A stretch of 22,490 bases of DNA from a virus: positions 1-22,490 of the IMG/VR virus record IMGVR_UViG_3300042560_001600; one strand, written 5' to 3'. The notes under the pieces were generated by a model, which saw only the letters and a list, made by a program, of their open reading frames with translations, was not told the origin of the DNA and ran no database searches. The position numbers and the translations under genes were made by a program. Of the stretch, positions 13,161 through 20,588 are shown piece by piece. Positions within the stretch are counted from its first letter, which is position 1; each line of letters begins with the position of its first letter.

Positions 13161-14636
13161 ATGCAATTACGTCCTTATCAACACGAGGCGAAAGACTCAA
13201 TTCGAGAGCACTTTCGCAACAAACGCCGTCGGGTTGTGTTATGCCAACCAACCGGCTCGGGTAAAACCGTAACGTTCGCCTCAATCGCTCAAGACGCCGT
13301 CAAAATGGGCTCGACGGTAATGATTGCGGTCGACCGGAAAGAGTTGCTTGAGCAAGCCGTCGACAAACTCAAGGCTTACGGGGTTCACGCGACGGTGATC
13401 ACCGGCGGCCGTCGCCCGAGTTATGCGGGAAAGACGGCGTTTGTCGCGACGGTGCAAACCCTGGTCAATCGCCCGCAACCAAAAATTGACCTCTTAATCA
13501 TTGACGAGGCTCACAAACAAACCTTTGACAAATTACTCTCGAGACCCGAATACTCGCGTTGTTTCGTAATTGGGGCGACGGCGACACCGGTAAGAACCGG
13601 AAAAATGACTCAGCTCGTGCACCTTTACGACGAGCTCGTTGAGTCGGTAACGATACCTCAATTGATCGACGAGGGCTTTCTCGTTCCGGCCCTGACTTAC
13701 GCGGCGAAAGACGTCGACGTTTCCAAAATCAAAACCGTCGCCGGCGATTACGACGTTCGCGGCCTTTTCCAGGCTTTCGACAAAATGCCCCTTTACGACG
13801 GCGTCGTCGACAAATACGAAAATCACGCCCCAGGTTCGAAAGCAATTGTTTTCAATATCAACGTCGAGCACTCAATGAAAACGGCCGAGGCTTTCAAGAG
13901 AGCCGGACACAAGGCCGCGCACGTCGACGGCTCAATGAGCAAGGCCGAACGCGAGTCGATACTCGCTCAATTCAAATACGGTATCGTCAAAATTTTGTGC
14001 AATTGTGACCTTTTTACAACCGGATACGACGAGCCGAGTATTGAAACGGTGATCGTCAACCGTGCAACGAAATCGCTCACTCTTTGGCTCCAAATGTGCG
14101 GGCGAGGCTCTCGCCCATACGCCGGGAAAAATGAGTTTACTATTCTCGACATGGGCGGCAACGTTTTCCGTCTCGGGTTTTGGGAACAAGACCGGGTTTA
14201 TTCGCTCGAGCACAAATACAAAGAGACCGCCGGCGTTGCCCCGGTGAAAGAATGCGACGAAACGAAAAAAGACGAAAAAGACCGGCCAGGTTGCGGGGCA
14301 ATCGTTCACGCCTCGGTTATGACTTGCCCTTATTGCGCTTTCATTTTCCCCAAGACTGAAAAGAAAACCGTCAAGGCTGAGTTTGCCCTCATTCTTAATA
14401 AAACCGTGAGTATTTTACCCGACCACTTAAAAGGTGATCAGTCTCGAATGAGTCTCGCCGAGCTTGAGGAAATTCGAGTTTTAAAAAAGTATTCGATCGG
14501 TTGGCTCGTCAACCAGGTCGCCCGTCGTAAAGATATCACCCTCGACGAGCTCGCGGCCTTTAAAGGGTACAAAAGGAATTGGGTCGAGATCACAAGACAA
14601 CGACTCGAGGCAAACGCTCAAAAAGTTACCGAATGA
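13161..14636 (+). CDS. Superfamily 2 DEAH-box DNA/RNA helicase with zinc finger
   Basis: The 491-residue protein has the full SF2 set: LRPYQHEA at the Q-like N-terminus, motif I QPTGSGKT (29-36), motif II DEAH (115-118), motif III GATATP (138-143), and motif VI QMCGRGSR (311-318), giving two RecA-like lobes similar to RecG/UvrB/type III Res helicases (PF04851 type). After the helicase core four cysteines (C365, C378, C389, C392; the last pair as CPYC) form a probable zinc finger. A helical C-terminal domain follows, with WLVNQVARRKDITLDELAAF. ATP-driven unwinding or translocation in phage replication is the expected role. The ATG at 13161 gives MQLRPYQHEA, a natural family start. The stop overlaps the next gene's ATG (ATGA). 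Confidence 0.92.
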   Translation: MQLRPYQHEAKDSIREHFRNKRRRVVLCQPTGSGKTVTFASIAQDAVKMGSTVMIAVDRKELLEQAVDKLKAYGVHATVITGGRRPSYAGKTAFVATVQTLVNRPQPKIDLLIIDEAHKQTFDKLLSRPEYSRCFVIGATATPVRTGKMTQLVHLYDELVESVTIPQLIDEGFLVPALTYAAKDVDVSKIKTVAGDYDVRGLFQAFDKMPLYDGVVDKYENHAPGSKAIVFNINVEHSMKTAEAFKRAGHKAAHVDGSMSKAERESILAQFKYGIVKILCNCDLFTTGYDEPSIETVIVNRATKSLTLWLQMCGRGSRPYAGKNEFTILDMGGNVFRLGFWEQDRVYSLEHKYKETAGVAPVKECDETKKDEKDRPGCGAIVHASVMTCPYCAFIFPKTEKKTVKAEFALILNKTVSILPDHLKGDQSRMSLAELEEIRVLKKYSIGWLVNQVARRKDITLDELAAFKGYKRNWVEITRQRLEANAQKVTE

Positions 14637-14890
14637 AATACTTTCTTATTTACAATGACCTGGTTTTGCACCCCCGGGCCGTTTTAAGGGTGCCCGAGGT
14701 TGTTGATAATGACTTACTCGAAAAATACCTCGAGCGTCGAAATTTGAGGGCCCTGAGTATTCCTTGCGCGGTTTTATCGCTCAACCGAAAACTCGGCTCA
14801 ACCTCAGCTCGTGAAATTCAAATAAAAACCGACTCAGTTTTCAAATATGAAATTGCCCCTTTCCATACAAGAGAACCTTTTCAAGGTTGA
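14633..14890 (+). CDS. Unknown 85-residue protein
   Basis: The start is placed at ATG 14633, which overlaps the helicase TGA (ATGA); the frame is open further upstream but only as a shadow of the helicase. The peptide reads MKYFLIYNDLVLHPRAVLRV, then a helix VVDNDLLEKYLERRNLRALS, and later LSLNRKLGSTSAREIQIKTD. Alternating strands and a helix suggest a compact alpha/beta fold, but no family is recognised. Its last 44 bases overlap the start of the HNH-like gene in another frame, an unusually long overlap for this genome. Confidence 0.65.
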   Translation: MKYFLIYNDLVLHPRAVLRVPEVVDNDLLEKYLERRNLRALSIPCAVLSLNRKLGSTSAREIQIKTDSVFKYEIAPFHTREPFQG

Positions 14891-15257
14891 CCCCAAAAAA
14901 CCAAAACCGGGGCTTTGCGCCGTTAGGTTTTGCCGCAAAACAAAAGCGAAAAAAGACTCACTTTGCCCTTGTTGCCGAAAGCGACGGCAAAAGATAACCG
15001 ACCCGGTGAGGTACACTTTCAACGCCCTAAAAAACAACGCCAAAAGGCGAGGCAAAGAGTTCTCGATTTCGCTCGAGTATTTTAAAGGGTTTTGTATCGA
15101 AACCGGATACATTGAAAGCAAAGGCCGCCGCTTTGACTCAATGACGATTGACCGGATTGACTCGAGGCGAGGTTATGTTGAGGGAAATATTCGCGTCCTC
15201 AGCAATTCGGCAAACGCGAGCAAAGGAAACAATGACAACAACGACTTACCTTTTTAA
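14847..15257 (+). CDS. HNH-like endonuclease-fold protein with zinc ribbon and SSB-type tail
   Basis: The 136-residue protein begins with a cysteine cluster (C24, C29, C40, C42/C43; CAVRFCRK and SLCPCCRKRR), then a basic helical segment (about 44-75). From 97 it has SMTIDRIDSRRGYVEGNIRV and NSANASKG, the 'DRiDs..GYv.gNi.v.s..aN..Kg' pattern of phage HNH-fold proteins. In this variant the first catalytic His of classic HNH enzymes is replaced (DR rather than DH), so nuclease activity is uncertain. The C-terminus NNDNNDLPF resembles the Bacteroidota SSB tail (DDLPF). There is no ATG later than 14847 that would preserve the cysteine cluster, so the 44-base overlap with the previous gene is accepted. 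It precedes the primase-helicase by 3 bases. Confidence 0.75.
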   Translation: MKLPLSIQENLFKVDPKKPKPGLCAVRFCRKTKAKKDSLCPCCRKRRQKITDPVRYTFNALKNNAKRRGKEFSISLEYFKGFCIETGYIESKGRRFDSMTIDRIDSRRGYVEGNIRVLSNSANASKGNNDNNDLPF

Positions 15258-15260
15258 CTT

Positions 15261-17567
15261 ATGACAAAAGTCACTTTTTACGATAATATTCGCCAGGCGA
15301 AAAACGGGGTCGATATAGAGCTCGACGCGATAATGACGTCAATACATATTGGCGAATGGAAAAACCAGGTCGAAAAGGTCCGGTCGGCGGCCGACAAAAA
15401 AGAACGCGACGGGCTCAAAAAGAAACTCTTGCCGTACTTTACCGGCTCGGGCACCTTTGGCGTCAGGAATAAAAACAACCTCAAAGAGCACAACGGTCGT
15501 ATCATTATCGACGTCGACGGTGTTGACGATATCAACGAGGTAAAGTCTCGCGTTGGCGCCGACCCTTTCCTCGAGTATTGTTTTACCTCGTGCTCAGGCA
15601 ATGGGCTCGCCCTGGTCTTTCGTATTGACCCAGGAAAACACGACCAAAGTTTCGACGCCCTGGCCGGTTACTTGCGGGCCGAGTACGATATCGAGGTCGA
15701 CGAGCCGGTCAGGGACGTAAGCCGGGCCCGGTTTGTTTCTTATGACCCTGACCTCATTTTCAACCCAAACGCGAGGGTTTTCGAGGTCAAAAGCGGCGAC
15801 CTTTTGGTCAAAATACCAAACGGCAAGGGTATCGGCGGCGGCAATGCTTACGACGTTGAGCGAATAAAACACATTGTCGATAAACATATCAGCGAGGCCG
15901 TTGACGGCCAAAAGCACTACCGAGTTTTAAGAACGGCCGGGCTCATGGGCGGGTTTATTGCCGGGGGTTTGATCAACGAAAGCGAGGGTCGAGATTGGCT
16001 CAGAGAATGCGTTCGGAAATACCTCAACCCCTCAGCTTTCGCCTCTCACTTTAAAACGATCGACGACGGTATCGAGCACGGTAAACGTAAGCCGATCACC
16101 CCCGAGGCCGCCGCTCAGTATGACGAGGACCACAAAAAACACTTTGAGGGTATTCGCAACGTTTACGCTTTCGCTTTCTCTCAAAACCGAGAGGGTCGCC
16201 AATGGGGCGAGGCTGACGTCAAGCAAGTCGGTCTCACTTACGGCGTCGACGGTGATAAGGTGAGAGAGATATTCAAAGAGGTATTTGCCGAAAACGCTGA
16301 CGATTTCGGTATCGCTGAGGCGCCCGAGATCGTTAAGGTCGAAAAGTTTCTCGAGAAAAATTTCGAGTTTTATCACAATGAGGTAACCGGAACGCGAGAG
16401 CTCAGGCCCAGGGGCTCGAGCGGGCACCTGGAAAAAATAAATTACGAAACCGTTTGGCGGTTCCTTTGCCGGAACGGTTTCAAGTTTCCGATCGACAAAG
16501 TCAAGGCGCTCTTGCGCTCGGATTTTGTACCGACTTACAACCCTTTCCTCGCATACTTTGAGAGCTTGCCTCGTTGGTCAGAGGCCGACGGTGATCACAT
16601 TGACAAACTCGCCGGGTATGTAAACACAACTCACAACGAATTTTGGCGGTTGCAATTCAAAAAGGCCCTCGTTCGTTCGATACATTGCGCCCTCGATCAT
16701 TACGTCAACCGTATCGTGATCGTTTTAGTTTCTGAAACCCAGGCGTCGGGTAAGTCGACCTTTATTCGATTTTTGAACCCTTTCGGTCGAGATTACTATA
16801 CCGAGAGCCCTCTCGCCCCTGGTAAAGATACCGAGTTCGCGTTTGCTGAAAATTTTATTTACAACCTTGAGGAACTCTCGAGTTTGACAAATACCGACGT
16901 CAACAGGCTCAAAGCGATAATCTCAAAGAGTTCGATCAAAGAGCGGCGCCCATACGCAACCGACGCCGAATCGTTACCTCGCCGGTGCACCTTTTGGGGC
17001 TCAACCAACAAGCTCGAGTTTCTGACCGACTCGCACAACACCCGTTGGCTTTGTTTTACCGTTGACTCGATAAATTGGGCTTATTCAAACGAAATGGACA
17101 TTCACCAGGTTATGAGCCAGGCTTACGCTCTTTATAAGACACCGAGCTTTGAGCACGAACTCACAACAGACGAGGCCGAAAAGCGAGATTTCATAAACAA
17201 GGGGTTCGAGGTTACCGATCACGAGAAAGAACTCATTGCCCTCAATTTCCGGCGGGCGTCGAAAGAGGAACCGGCGGCCTCGTTCCTGAGCAACTCGGAA
17301 ATTTTCGAGCTACTTTCAGAGGTCTCGCCGGCCGCCAGGCTCAAGCAAACCTTTATTTCAAAGTCAATGGTACAACTCGGGTTTGTTCGGGACGTGAGAA
17401 AGGTAAACGGTCACACCGTTCGGGGCTTTTGGGTGCACGTTTCGAAAAACCAAAACCCGGTGAGGGACCTCGAGAGCGAAAAGCCCCTCGAGATACAAGT
17501 CGGAAAATATAAAGAGCGAGAAAATTCACAAGGTAAACTTTTCGAGGGTGACAACCCGCCGTTTTGA
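15261..17567 (+). CDS. VirE/BT4734-type primase-helicase
   Basis: The 768-residue protein combines an N-terminal BT4734-like domain with a C-terminal virulence-associated E (VirE) type ATPase. In the first, IIIDVDGVDD at 81-90 and TSCSGNGLALVFRID at about 109-123 match the acidic and SxSGxG motifs of primase-polymerase-like domains. In the second, Walker A QASGKST lies at 494-500 and Walker B FIYNLEEL at 532-539. The polar sensor segment CTFWGSTNK (576-584) and an arginine-finger-like NTRWLCF follow. It is expected to prime and unwind DNA at the phage origin. The protein ends GKLFEGDNPPF, again like an SSB C-terminal peptide. The noncoding repeat array at 17584-17867 lies just downstream and could be its binding site. 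Confidence 0.88.
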   Translation: MTKVTFYDNIRQAKNGVDIELDAIMTSIHIGEWKNQVEKVRSAADKKERDGLKKKLLPYFTGSGTFGVRNKNNLKEHNGRIIIDVDGVDDINEVKSRVGADPFLEYCFTSCSGNGLALVFRIDPGKHDQSFDALAGYLRAEYDIEVDEPVRDVSRARFVSYDPDLIFNPNARVFEVKSGDLLVKIPNGKGIGGGNAYDVERIKHIVDKHISEAVDGQKHYRVLRTAGLMGGFIAGGLINESEGRDWLRECVRKYLNPSAFASHFKTIDDGIEHGKRKPITPEAAAQYDEDHKKHFEGIRNVYAFAFSQNREGRQWGEADVKQVGLTYGVDGDKVREIFKEVFAENADDFGIAEAPEIVKVEKFLEKNFEFYHNEVTGTRELRPRGSSGHLEKINYETVWRFLCRNGFKFPIDKVKALLRSDFVPTYNPFLAYFESLPRWSEADGDHIDKLAGYVNTTHNEFWRLQFKKALVRSIHCALDHYVNRIVIVLVSETQASGKSTFIRFLNPFGRDYYTESPLAPGKDTEFAFAENFIYNLEELSSLTNTDVNRLKAIISKSSIKERRPYATDAESLPRRCTFWGSTNKLEFLTDSHNTRWLCFTVDSINWAYSNEMDIHQVMSQAYALYKTPSFEHELTTDEAEKRDFINKGFEVTDHEKELIALNFRRASKEEPAASFLSNSEIFELLSEVSPAARLKQTFISKSMVQLGFVRDVRKVNGHTVRGFWVHVSKNQNPVRDLESEKPLEIQVGKYKERENSQGKLFEGDNPPF

Positions 17568-17583
17568 CCCTCGGGCGTCTGTT

Positions 17584-17867
17584 GGTTACACTTGGCGAGG
17601 CCCTGAGTCTCGCTCGTGTAACCGTATGAGCGTCAGCGAAAAAGGGGTCGTTTTGAGTGGTCCGGTTACACCGGTTACACTTACCCCCTATATTGTTTTT
17701 TTTCTTACTGCACGGGGACCGGCGCCGCTTTGGTCCCTTATAAATATAAACTCTTTCTCAATTTTGGGTTTTAAGTGTAACCGTAACAATGAAACGCCCA
17801 AAAATAAAGAGCTCGAGAGGTTACACTCAAAGTGTAACCGAGGTGTAACTCAAGTGTAACCGTAACC
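17584..17867. repeat. Nine-copy GTGTAACC iteron-like array; candidate origin or operator
   Basis: Positions 17568-17872 hold no convincing gene but carry GTGTAACC or its reverse complement GGTTACAC nine times. Copies on the + strand as GGTTACAC: 17584, 17664, 17673, 17819. As GTGTAACC: 17616, 17775, 17832, 17843 (last base T), 17854. The last three are spaced exactly 11 bases apart, about one helical turn, and those at 17664 and 17673 are nine apart. Three copies extend to GTGTAACCGTA. Between the two clusters lies a T-run (17696-17704), a GGGACC/GGTCCC inverted repeat (17715-17737) and an AT-rich stretch (17738-17765). Iterons plus an AT-rich segment next to the primase gene suggest a replication origin; an operator array for the downstream genes is the alternative. 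Confidence 0.7.
17819..17839. repeat. Perfect inverted repeat within the array
   Basis: GGTTACACT, loop CAA, AGTGTAACC: a 9-bp perfect hairpin formed by two array copies of opposite orientation. There is no T-tract after it, so it is not a terminator; a dimer binding site or cruciform is more likely. Confidence 0.65.
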
Positions 17868-17872
17868 GACAA

Positions 17873-18199
17873 ATGAAAGTCAGCGAGGCAAAAATTCAAG
17901 CCGAAATTGTGGCTTATATGAGAAACGAGCTCAAGGTTCCCCGGGGTTTGTTTTTCGCTATACCCAACGACGGGGCTTTTTCGAATAAGTTTTTATCAAC
18001 CGGCACCGTCTCGGGTATGCCTGACCTTTGTTTTTTGAATGGCAAAACCGCCGTATTTTTTGAAACGAAAACCGACGTCGGCCGGCTCTCAGCAAAACAG
18101 GAACTTGTTCACAAAAATTTGACCGGCGCCGGTTATGAGGTGCACGTTGTTCGTAATCTTGAGGCTTTCAAACAAATAATTCAAATTTACACCCAATGA
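17873..18199 (+). CDS. VRR-NUC domain nuclease
   Basis: The 108-residue protein is a minimal VRR-NUC (PD-D/ExK) nuclease. Glu11 lies in the first helix (KIQAEIVAYM), GMPDLCFL holds Asp51, and AVFFETKTDVGRLSAKQEL provides the E-x-K pair (Glu64, Lys66). A closing strand GYEVHVVRN precedes the last helix. Stand-alone phage VRR-NUC proteins cleave branched DNA such as Holliday junctions or flaps, suiting recombination and packaging of concatemers. It begins six bases after the repeat array, so the array may hold its promoter or operator. Its stop overlaps the next gene's ATG (ATGA at 18196-18199). Confidence 0.88.
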   Translation: MKVSEAKIQAEIVAYMRNELKVPRGLFFAIPNDGAFSNKFLSTGTVSGMPDLCFLNGKTAVFFETKTDVGRLSAKQELVHKNLTGAGYEVHVVRNLEAFKQIIQIYTQ

Positions 18200-19461
18200 A
18201 AAAAACTCTTTTCTCACTCATTGCGGCCCTCTTTGTTGCGGTCGCTTTCTCACAGACAAGCACGACGCCGACCGTGCTCAGAACGCTCGGCTTGCCGCCT
18301 GAGTACGGTATTATCGACGGCTATATCAGCGACTACAAAATAAGCCGTAAGCTCGTGATCACGAAAACCGTCGACAATTCGAAAAGCGTCAAGGTGACCT
18401 CGCCAACGGGTCGCGTGACGTATCAAAACGCGCCGACGACCTGGGGTTATGAGATAACCCAAACCAGGGACGAGCTTACCAACTCGGGGACGTATTTGCC
18501 GAACCTTATCTCGATGAAATTCGGCTCGCCGGCGGTTTACATAAACCCGAACGACGTTTTCGAGATCAAAAAAGACCGAATAAACCCGACAAGCTCGGGC
18601 GGTTGGATTGGTTACGAAACGAACAAAATTCAAGAGTTGCAACCTGGTCTTGTCGTTATTTCGACAATCAACGAGCTCGGTAGCGATAAGAATGTAATAC
18701 CGAGAGTTTTCGTCAAAAGAGTCAACGGCGTCAATCATTATAAAAACCCGGTCGATTACTTGGGCCGTCCTATTGTTGGCGATACTATTTTCAACAACGG
18801 CGTCCCCTCGACCTCGATGAGGGTAAATTACAACAACCGCGTCGTTTCGGTTAGTCAAGTAACCAAAACCTTACAAGGTTCGGGCTCTTGGTCAACAAAT
18901 AACCCGGTTTGGTCCGGCGGTGTTAAGACATACACAACAACCGCCTCGGTTTACGTTCCGGTCGCTGACTTGCCCTCGTTGTTTGCTTACTCGATCGACG
19001 AGCTCACCCAGGAAATGAGGACCGAGACGTATTGCACCGTAATAAGCCAAAACCCGCCGAGAATAACCTCGACCTCGACCGAGATCATTGTCAACGGTAA
19101 CCAATACAAGGGCGTCACTTATTACAATGGTATCGACGCGAGTATAAGTCGGCCAACGGGACAAATTACCTCTTACGGTAAGAGTTACCCCGGCCATGTT
19201 CAACGTTGGTTTTTAAAGCAATGGAACCAAGACGGGACCGTTGCGACCGGTTCGGGTTCTTACGGTCAGGTTTTGACGGTGCAATTTGCCTCGGGTGATG
19301 ATAGCACGATTAACTTGGTCGCCGGGAACTCGAACTCGTACAACTCAGTAACGAAAACGCTCACTTACGACGCCTCGAAACTTAACGAGCTTTGGTACAC
19401 TTTCGAGGAATTACCGGCCCAGGGTAAAAATTGGACCGGTGAGACGATCATAAAACTTTAA
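18196..19461 (+). CDS. Secreted protein of unknown function (421 residues, Sec signal peptide)
   Basis: A standard signal peptide is visible: basic MKKT, hydrophobic core LFSLIAALFVAVAF, probable cleavage after AFS or AFSQ. No lipobox cysteine is present. The mature protein is Ser/Thr/Asn/Tyr-rich and beta-like, with repeated short strands (KLVITKTVDNSKSVKVTS, TTTASVYVPVADLPSLFAYS, TSTSTEIIVNGNQYKGVTYY). It has one cysteine (YCTVIS) and no enzymatic motif recognised. Phage genes with Sec signals that are neither lysis nor superinfection genes are unusual. This one is coupled to the VRR-NUC gene by an ATGA overlap and closed by a hairpin at 19477-19505. It may act in the periplasm or at the cell surface (host exclusion or biofilm change), but function is unknown. 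Confidence 0.75.
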   Translation: MKKTLFSLIAALFVAVAFSQTSTTPTVLRTLGLPPEYGIIDGYISDYKISRKLVITKTVDNSKSVKVTSPTGRVTYQNAPTTWGYEITQTRDELTNSGTYLPNLISMKFGSPAVYINPNDVFEIKKDRINPTSSGGWIGYETNKIQELQPGLVVISTINELGSDKNVIPRVFVKRVNGVNHYKNPVDYLGRPIVGDTIFNNGVPSTSMRVNYNNRVVSVSQVTKTLQGSGSWSTNNPVWSGGVKTYTTTASVYVPVADLPSLFAYSIDELTQEMRTETYCTVISQNPPRITSTSTEIIVNGNQYKGVTYYNGIDASISRPTGQITSYGKSYPGHVQRWFLKQWNQDGTVATGSGSYGQVLTVQFASGDDSTINLVAGNSNSYNSVTKTLTYDASKLNELWYTFEELPAQGKNWTGETIIKL

Positions 19462-19476
19462 TATTTGCAACAATTA

Positions 19477-19505
19477 CCTCGGCGGCCTTGCAATTGCCGC
19501 CGGGG
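19477..19505 (+). terminator. Hairpin terminator after the secreted-protein gene
   Basis: A 10-bp stem CCTCGGCGGC/GCCGCCGGGG (one T-G wobble) with a 9-nt loop, followed by TTCTT. It lies 16 bases after the stop at 19461 and separates the replication/accessory transcript from the packaging genes. Confidence 0.6.
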
Positions 19506-19523
19506 TTCTTAAAACGTCCGAAA

Positions 19524-19889
19524 ATGAAGATCACACAAAAAGGGCTCAAAACCCTCCAATCAATTGAATTTTACCTCTTTTTCTCAATGAAGATTGACGA
19601 GGTTAAAACAATTAAAAGCCTGGCGAGCGAGTCGACTCGTGACGCCCTGGTCGCCTACCTCAAGTATTTCATTCGAGGCAATCGCGGCTTTTTGGGCGGT
19701 TTTCAAATTCGCTTTGTCGATGAGCAATGTACCGAAATCAAAAAGGTCGTTCACTCTTTTATTGATAGAAAAAAAGAGGACGGCGATTTCGTGATCGACG
19801 TCGAGAGGTACACAATAAACAAAACCTCAGGCTTGCCAAATACAGGAATAAACGACTTTAAAGAGGCGCTCAAATATGGCAACACCTAA
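19524..19889 (+). CDS. Unknown 121-residue protein before the small terminase
   Basis: The start is placed at ATG 19524 (MKITQKGLKTLQSIEFYLFF); the frame is open upstream only across the terminator hairpin. The product is helical at first (EVKTIKSLASESTRDALVAY), then has a basic centre (YFIRGNRGFLGGFQIRFVDE) and a helix-strand end (HSFIDRKKEDGDFVIDVERY). No family is recognised; the basic middle suggests nucleic-acid or protein contact. It overlaps the small terminase start by 14 bases, so it belongs to the packaging transcript. Confidence 0.7.
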   Translation: MKITQKGLKTLQSIEFYLFFSMKIDEVKTIKSLASESTRDALVAYLKYFIRGNRGFLGGFQIRFVDEQCTEIKKVVHSFIDRKKEDGDFVIDVERYTINKTSGLPNTGINDFKEALKYGNT

Positions 19890-20424
19890 ACGTTCGAAAA
19901 GTTACCTCGCCGAGCTTTACCGGTCCGGTGTCGGCACCGGTCGACCTCCAAAATACAGGACGCCCGAGGCAATGAGAGACCGCATAAACGAGTATTTCGC
20001 TCAATTGTCACCCGTTGAGGTGCACCTCGAGAAAGAAAACGTCAAAGGTAAAGGTCTCAATCAAAAGACTCAGGTACCTGAGGAATATGAAACGACCACG
20101 ACGAAAGAGATCGTTTCGGTCAGGTACGACCAGGGTGAGCCGGTGCCGACGGTCAACGGCCTCGCTTTGTTCCTGGGGTTCGCCGGACGAAAAAGCCTTA
20201 ACGAATACCTCAACACAAAGCCCGAGTTTAGTTACACTATACGCGCAGCCCTCGCCGTTATTGAGAGATACCACGAAATAAAGGTCGCAACGAGCGATAA
20301 ACCTCAAGGCTCGATTTTCCTTTTGCAAGGTATGGGTTGGACCACAAAAGCCGAGCTCGAGGTCAACTCGAACCACCCCCAACAGACGTTTGTAATCGGC
20401 GGTAAAACGATAACTTTCGAATAA
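19876..20424 (+). CDS. Terminase small subunit (P22 gp3-like)
   Basis: The 182-residue protein has the GTGRPPKYRTPEAMRDRINE segment (20-39), and PVPTVNGLALFLGFAGRKSL (about 93-112) followed by YTIRAALAVIERYHEI, matching the 'GRPpky.tpE', 'p.TvnGLAl.LGf' and 'rA..viE.y.e' pattern of gp3-like small terminases. It recognises the packaging site and recruits the large subunit. The centre (about 50-80) holds a charged insertion (KENVKGKGLNQKTQVPEEYE). The gene is followed by the four-cysteine gene (TAATG overlap) and then the large terminase. The pac site itself cannot be located by eye. Confidence 0.85.
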   Translation: MATPKRSKSYLAELYRSGVGTGRPPKYRTPEAMRDRINEYFAQLSPVEVHLEKENVKGKGLNQKTQVPEEYETTTTKEIVSVRYDQGEPVPTVNGLALFLGFAGRKSLNEYLNTKPEFSYTIRAALAVIERYHEIKVATSDKPQGSIFLLQGMGWTTKAELEVNSNHPQQTFVIGGKTITFE

Positions 20425-20588
20425 TGGACAAGCTCAAAATTCAAGAGAGTAAAAACGTCGCCGATTGCGGCAATTGCGGCTTATACGAACCCAATGAGCC
20501 CGCCGACGGGCTCGGCGTTTGTCACCTGAGGCGCCCCCGGCGGGTCAGGGTTTACGATTATTGTGAGCAATTTGTCCTTTCGTTATGA
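20424..20588 (+). CDS. Small four-cysteine protein between the terminase genes
   Basis: A 54-residue frame from ATG 20424 to TGA 20588, overlapping the small terminase stop (TAATG) and the large terminase start (ATGA), which strongly supports it as a real gene. Cys15, Cys18, Cys33 and Cys47 lie in ADCGNCGLYEP, GVCHLRRP and DYCEQF (C-x2-C-x14-C-x13-C), a probable one-metal knuckle. The spacing is close to that of the leftward protein at 7734-7919, suggesting the same fold. Position between terminase subunits hints at a packaging accessory, but small Cys4 proteins occur in many phage contexts, so the function is unknown. Confidence 0.8.
   Translation: MDKLKIQESKNVADCGNCGLYEPNEPADGLGVCHLRRPRRVRVYDYCEQFVLSL

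Noticed and set aside
17626-17859. A 78-codon forward frame across the repeat array
   Set aside because: It is made largely of translated repeats (VTPVTLTP and CNRN-type pieces), has no phage-like codon pattern, and neither overlaps nor closely abuts the next gene.
18250-18858. Reverse-strand frame of 202 codons
   Set aside because: Antisense shadow of the secreted-protein gene; Arg/Val-rich with no start context.
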